Part shown: in pieces, positions 62,868 to 64,000 of the stretch
Position numbering within the stretch: the stretch's first letter is position 1
Layout of the letters: each line of letters opens with the position of its first letter
Source: JBGPHT01 sp041484525
Lineage (GTDB): Bacteria > Acidobacteriota > Terriglobia > Bryobacterales > Bryobacteraceae
Assembly: GCA_041484525.1 (NCBI GenBank)
Contig: JBGPHT010000002.1
Span: 1 to 64,000, forward strand
Direction: 5' to 3'
DNA: 64,000 bases
Program-made: the position numbers and the translations under genes
Notes under the pieces: model-generated
Database searches by the model: none
What the model was told of the DNA's origin: nothing
Seen by the model: only the letters and a program-made list of their open reading frames with translations

Positions 62868-63501
62868 TGGAGCGTCCTTTCATCTGGCTGGCAGCGTCGA
62901 GCACGGCCTGGCGGACACCCATATAGGTGCCGCAGCGGCAGAGATTGCCGCCGAGTCCGTGCTTCACGTCTTCCATGGTTGGGTTGGGGTGCTCGTCGAG
63001 GAAGCCTTTGCACGCCATCACGAAGCCGGGCGTGCAGTAGCCGCACTGCTGCGCGTCGTCATTGACGAAGGCAGCGGAAATGGGGTGCATCTGGTTGCCG
63101 GTCGAAAGGCCTTCGATGGTGTCGATCTTCTTGCCCTGCGCGTCGATGGCGAGCACGGTGCAACTGTAGACCGTCTTGCCGTCGAGCATAACGGTGCAGG
63201 CCCCGCAGGTGCCGCGGTCGCAGACGCGCTTGGCGCCCGTCAGGTCGAGGTAATTTCGCATGGCGTCGAGCAGCGTCACGCGCGGCTCGACGGTAACTTT
63301 CGTGGGCTTGCCGTTGATGTTGAGCGTGATCGGAACCGCGTCCGGTCCTGCGACGCTCGGTTCAGCGGCGACCGCTTCTTGTTCGAGCAGGCCTACTGTT
63401 CCGAGCGCGCCGGTGGAGAGTCCAACACCGCGGATGAACCCGCGGCGGGAGAATCCGCTCTTCGGCTTGCCCGGAAGTTCGGGATCTTTTCTTGAGCTCA
63501 C
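62860..63501 (-). CDS. molybdenum hydroxylase 2Fe-2S subunit with Tat leader (PaoA-like)
   Basis: A 213-residue subunit with a Tat signal S-R-R-G-F-I-R-G-V-G-L-S-T-G-A. The plant-type cluster cysteines are in C-D-R-G-T-C-G-A-C-T-V-M and a later Y-S-C; the helical cluster is in C-G-Y-C-T-P-G-F and C-R-C-G-T-Y. The complex is thus exported folded to the periplasm. It is the first gene of the operon PaoA-C-B plus the 67-residue protein. The 155-base gap to the divergent gene at 63657 presumably holds promoters; none was clear. Confidence 0.92.
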   Translation of the reverse strand: MSSRKDPELPGKPKSGFSRRGFIRGVGLSTGALGTVGLLEQEAVAAEPSVAGPDAVPITLNINGKPTKVTVEPRVTLLDAMRNYLDLTGAKRVCDRGTCGACTVMLDGKTVYSCTVLAIDAQGKKIDTIEGLSTGNQMHPISAAFVNDDAQQCGYCTPGFVMACKGFLDEHPNPTMEDVKHGLGGNLCRCGTYMGVRQAVLDAASQMKGRSNG

Positions 63502-63656
63502 CAGACACCTACCTTTCGTGTCGTTACCTTAATGTTCGGAGAAACCATGTCAAATATATCAAATGCCGGGCCCCTCGTGTCTGCCCGGTTGGCCAATCTT
63601 TGGGACATTCCCCGGCTCACATATAATGACTGTACCGGCCGGGGAGGGGCCGCTCT

Positions 63657-64000
63657 ATGCGTCGACTCGCGCTGTTCCTCATGATCGCGTCGCTGGCATT
63701 GGCCGGCGAACTGACGGGAAAGTGGTCCGGCACTTTTGTGAATACCAGCACTCCGGGCGGCTCTGGACAGACGACCGGCACATACATGGACTTGAAGCTT
63801 TCCGGGCAGACTGTAACAGGGACCGCCGGGCCGGACGAGACACGCCAAATGGAAATCAGCAACGGCAAGCTGGCGGGGAAGAAGCTGACCTTCGACGTGG
63901 TGCAGCCTGAGGGAACGCTGAAGTTCGACCTGACCTTCGACGGCGAAAGCCTCCAGGGCGCCGCTTCGGCGGAAATTGACGGCAAGCGGATGTCCGCGAA
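63657..64000 (+). CDS. small secreted beta-rich protein (partial, runs off the window)
   Basis: The ATG at 63657 has GGGGAGGGG seven bases upstream. The leader MRRLALFLMIASLALAG is followed by G-K-W-S-G-T-F-V-N-T, L-K-L-S-G-Q-T-V-T-G-T and F-D-L-T-F-D-G-E-S-L-Q-G. The frame is open to the end of the window (114 residues so far). It has the same layout as the protein at 27637-28002 and is probably of the same family. Function unknown. Confidence 0.7.
   Translation, partial: MRRLALFLMIASLALAGELTGKWSGTFVNTSTPGGSGQTTGTYMDLKLSGQTVTGTAGPDETRQMEISNGKLAGKKLTFDVVQPEGTLKFDLTFDGESLQGAASAEIDGKRMSA

Overview
The window reads as a chromosomal segment of an acidobacterium, most likely of the Solibacter/Bryobacter type (inferred from gene content, not from a marker gene). 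It is GC-rich and carries two Oar-like TonB-dependent receptors of about 1,100 residues, two orphan MacB/FtsX-type permeases of about 810 residues, DUF1552/DUF1592 proteins, many Tat-exported enzymes, and an N-terminal regulator domain typical of that group. I saw no rRNA, tRNA, CRISPR array, prophage or complete insertion sequence.

Layout. 1-430 is decayed: the last codons of an ISAzo13-type transposase lie next to remnants of a YqcC-like gene and an Oar-like gene. 527-3213 is a chimera in which the 5' part of an exported TIM-barrel gene meets, out of frame, the 3' part of a quinoprotein dehydrogenase with an inserted cytochrome c domain. A VIT/VWA protein follows at 3219-5378. 5439-13212 is a compact 4-hydroxybenzoate/protocatechuate cluster. 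pobA and a MetE-like methyltransferase lie on the minus strand; diverging from them are a CoA-transferase pair, pcaH, pcaG, pcaB and a fused pcaL, which lead from 4-hydroxybenzoate to 3-oxoadipyl-CoA. The last thiolase step is not in the window.

13193-23993 is a minus-strand operon: Oar-like receptor, gluconate-2-dehydrogenase-subunit-3-like protein, GMC oxidoreductase, pentaheme cytochrome, DUF1592, DUF1552 and a degenerate nucleoside-hydrolase-like protein. A membrane-anchored regulator candidate is encoded divergently at 24167, with a promoter and direct repeats between them. After an exported esterase (25502-27484), 27637-33873 is a plus-strand cassette in which homologues of sugar-acid enzymes (UxuA mannonate dehydratase, enolase-superfamily dehydratase, RraA aldolase) all carry export leaders, together with a Tat-type DUF362 protein. 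Transport genes (ActP/DUF485 and an MFS carrier) follow.

37265-46190 holds a TlpA/DsbD-N redox pair with an unusual overlap, a HExxH protein, the second Oar-like receptor, a small conserved protein, a zinc alcohol dehydrogenase and the first orphan permease. 46199-53568 holds DinB, the second permease, a MetR-like LysR regulator, an ECF sigma factor with a ChrR-type anti-sigma, a Tat-exported HisC-like aminotransferase and a DUF4159 protein. 53665-58729 is accessory: a NIDO-domain fragment, a 755-residue protein I cannot place, an ECF42-type sigma factor with its DGPF partner, and a decayed PIN-toxin locus. 58739-63501 carries a DUF1326 protein and a PaoABC-like molybdenum hydroxylase operon with an attached 67-residue Cys-rich protein. 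The window ends inside a small secreted protein resembling the one at 27637.
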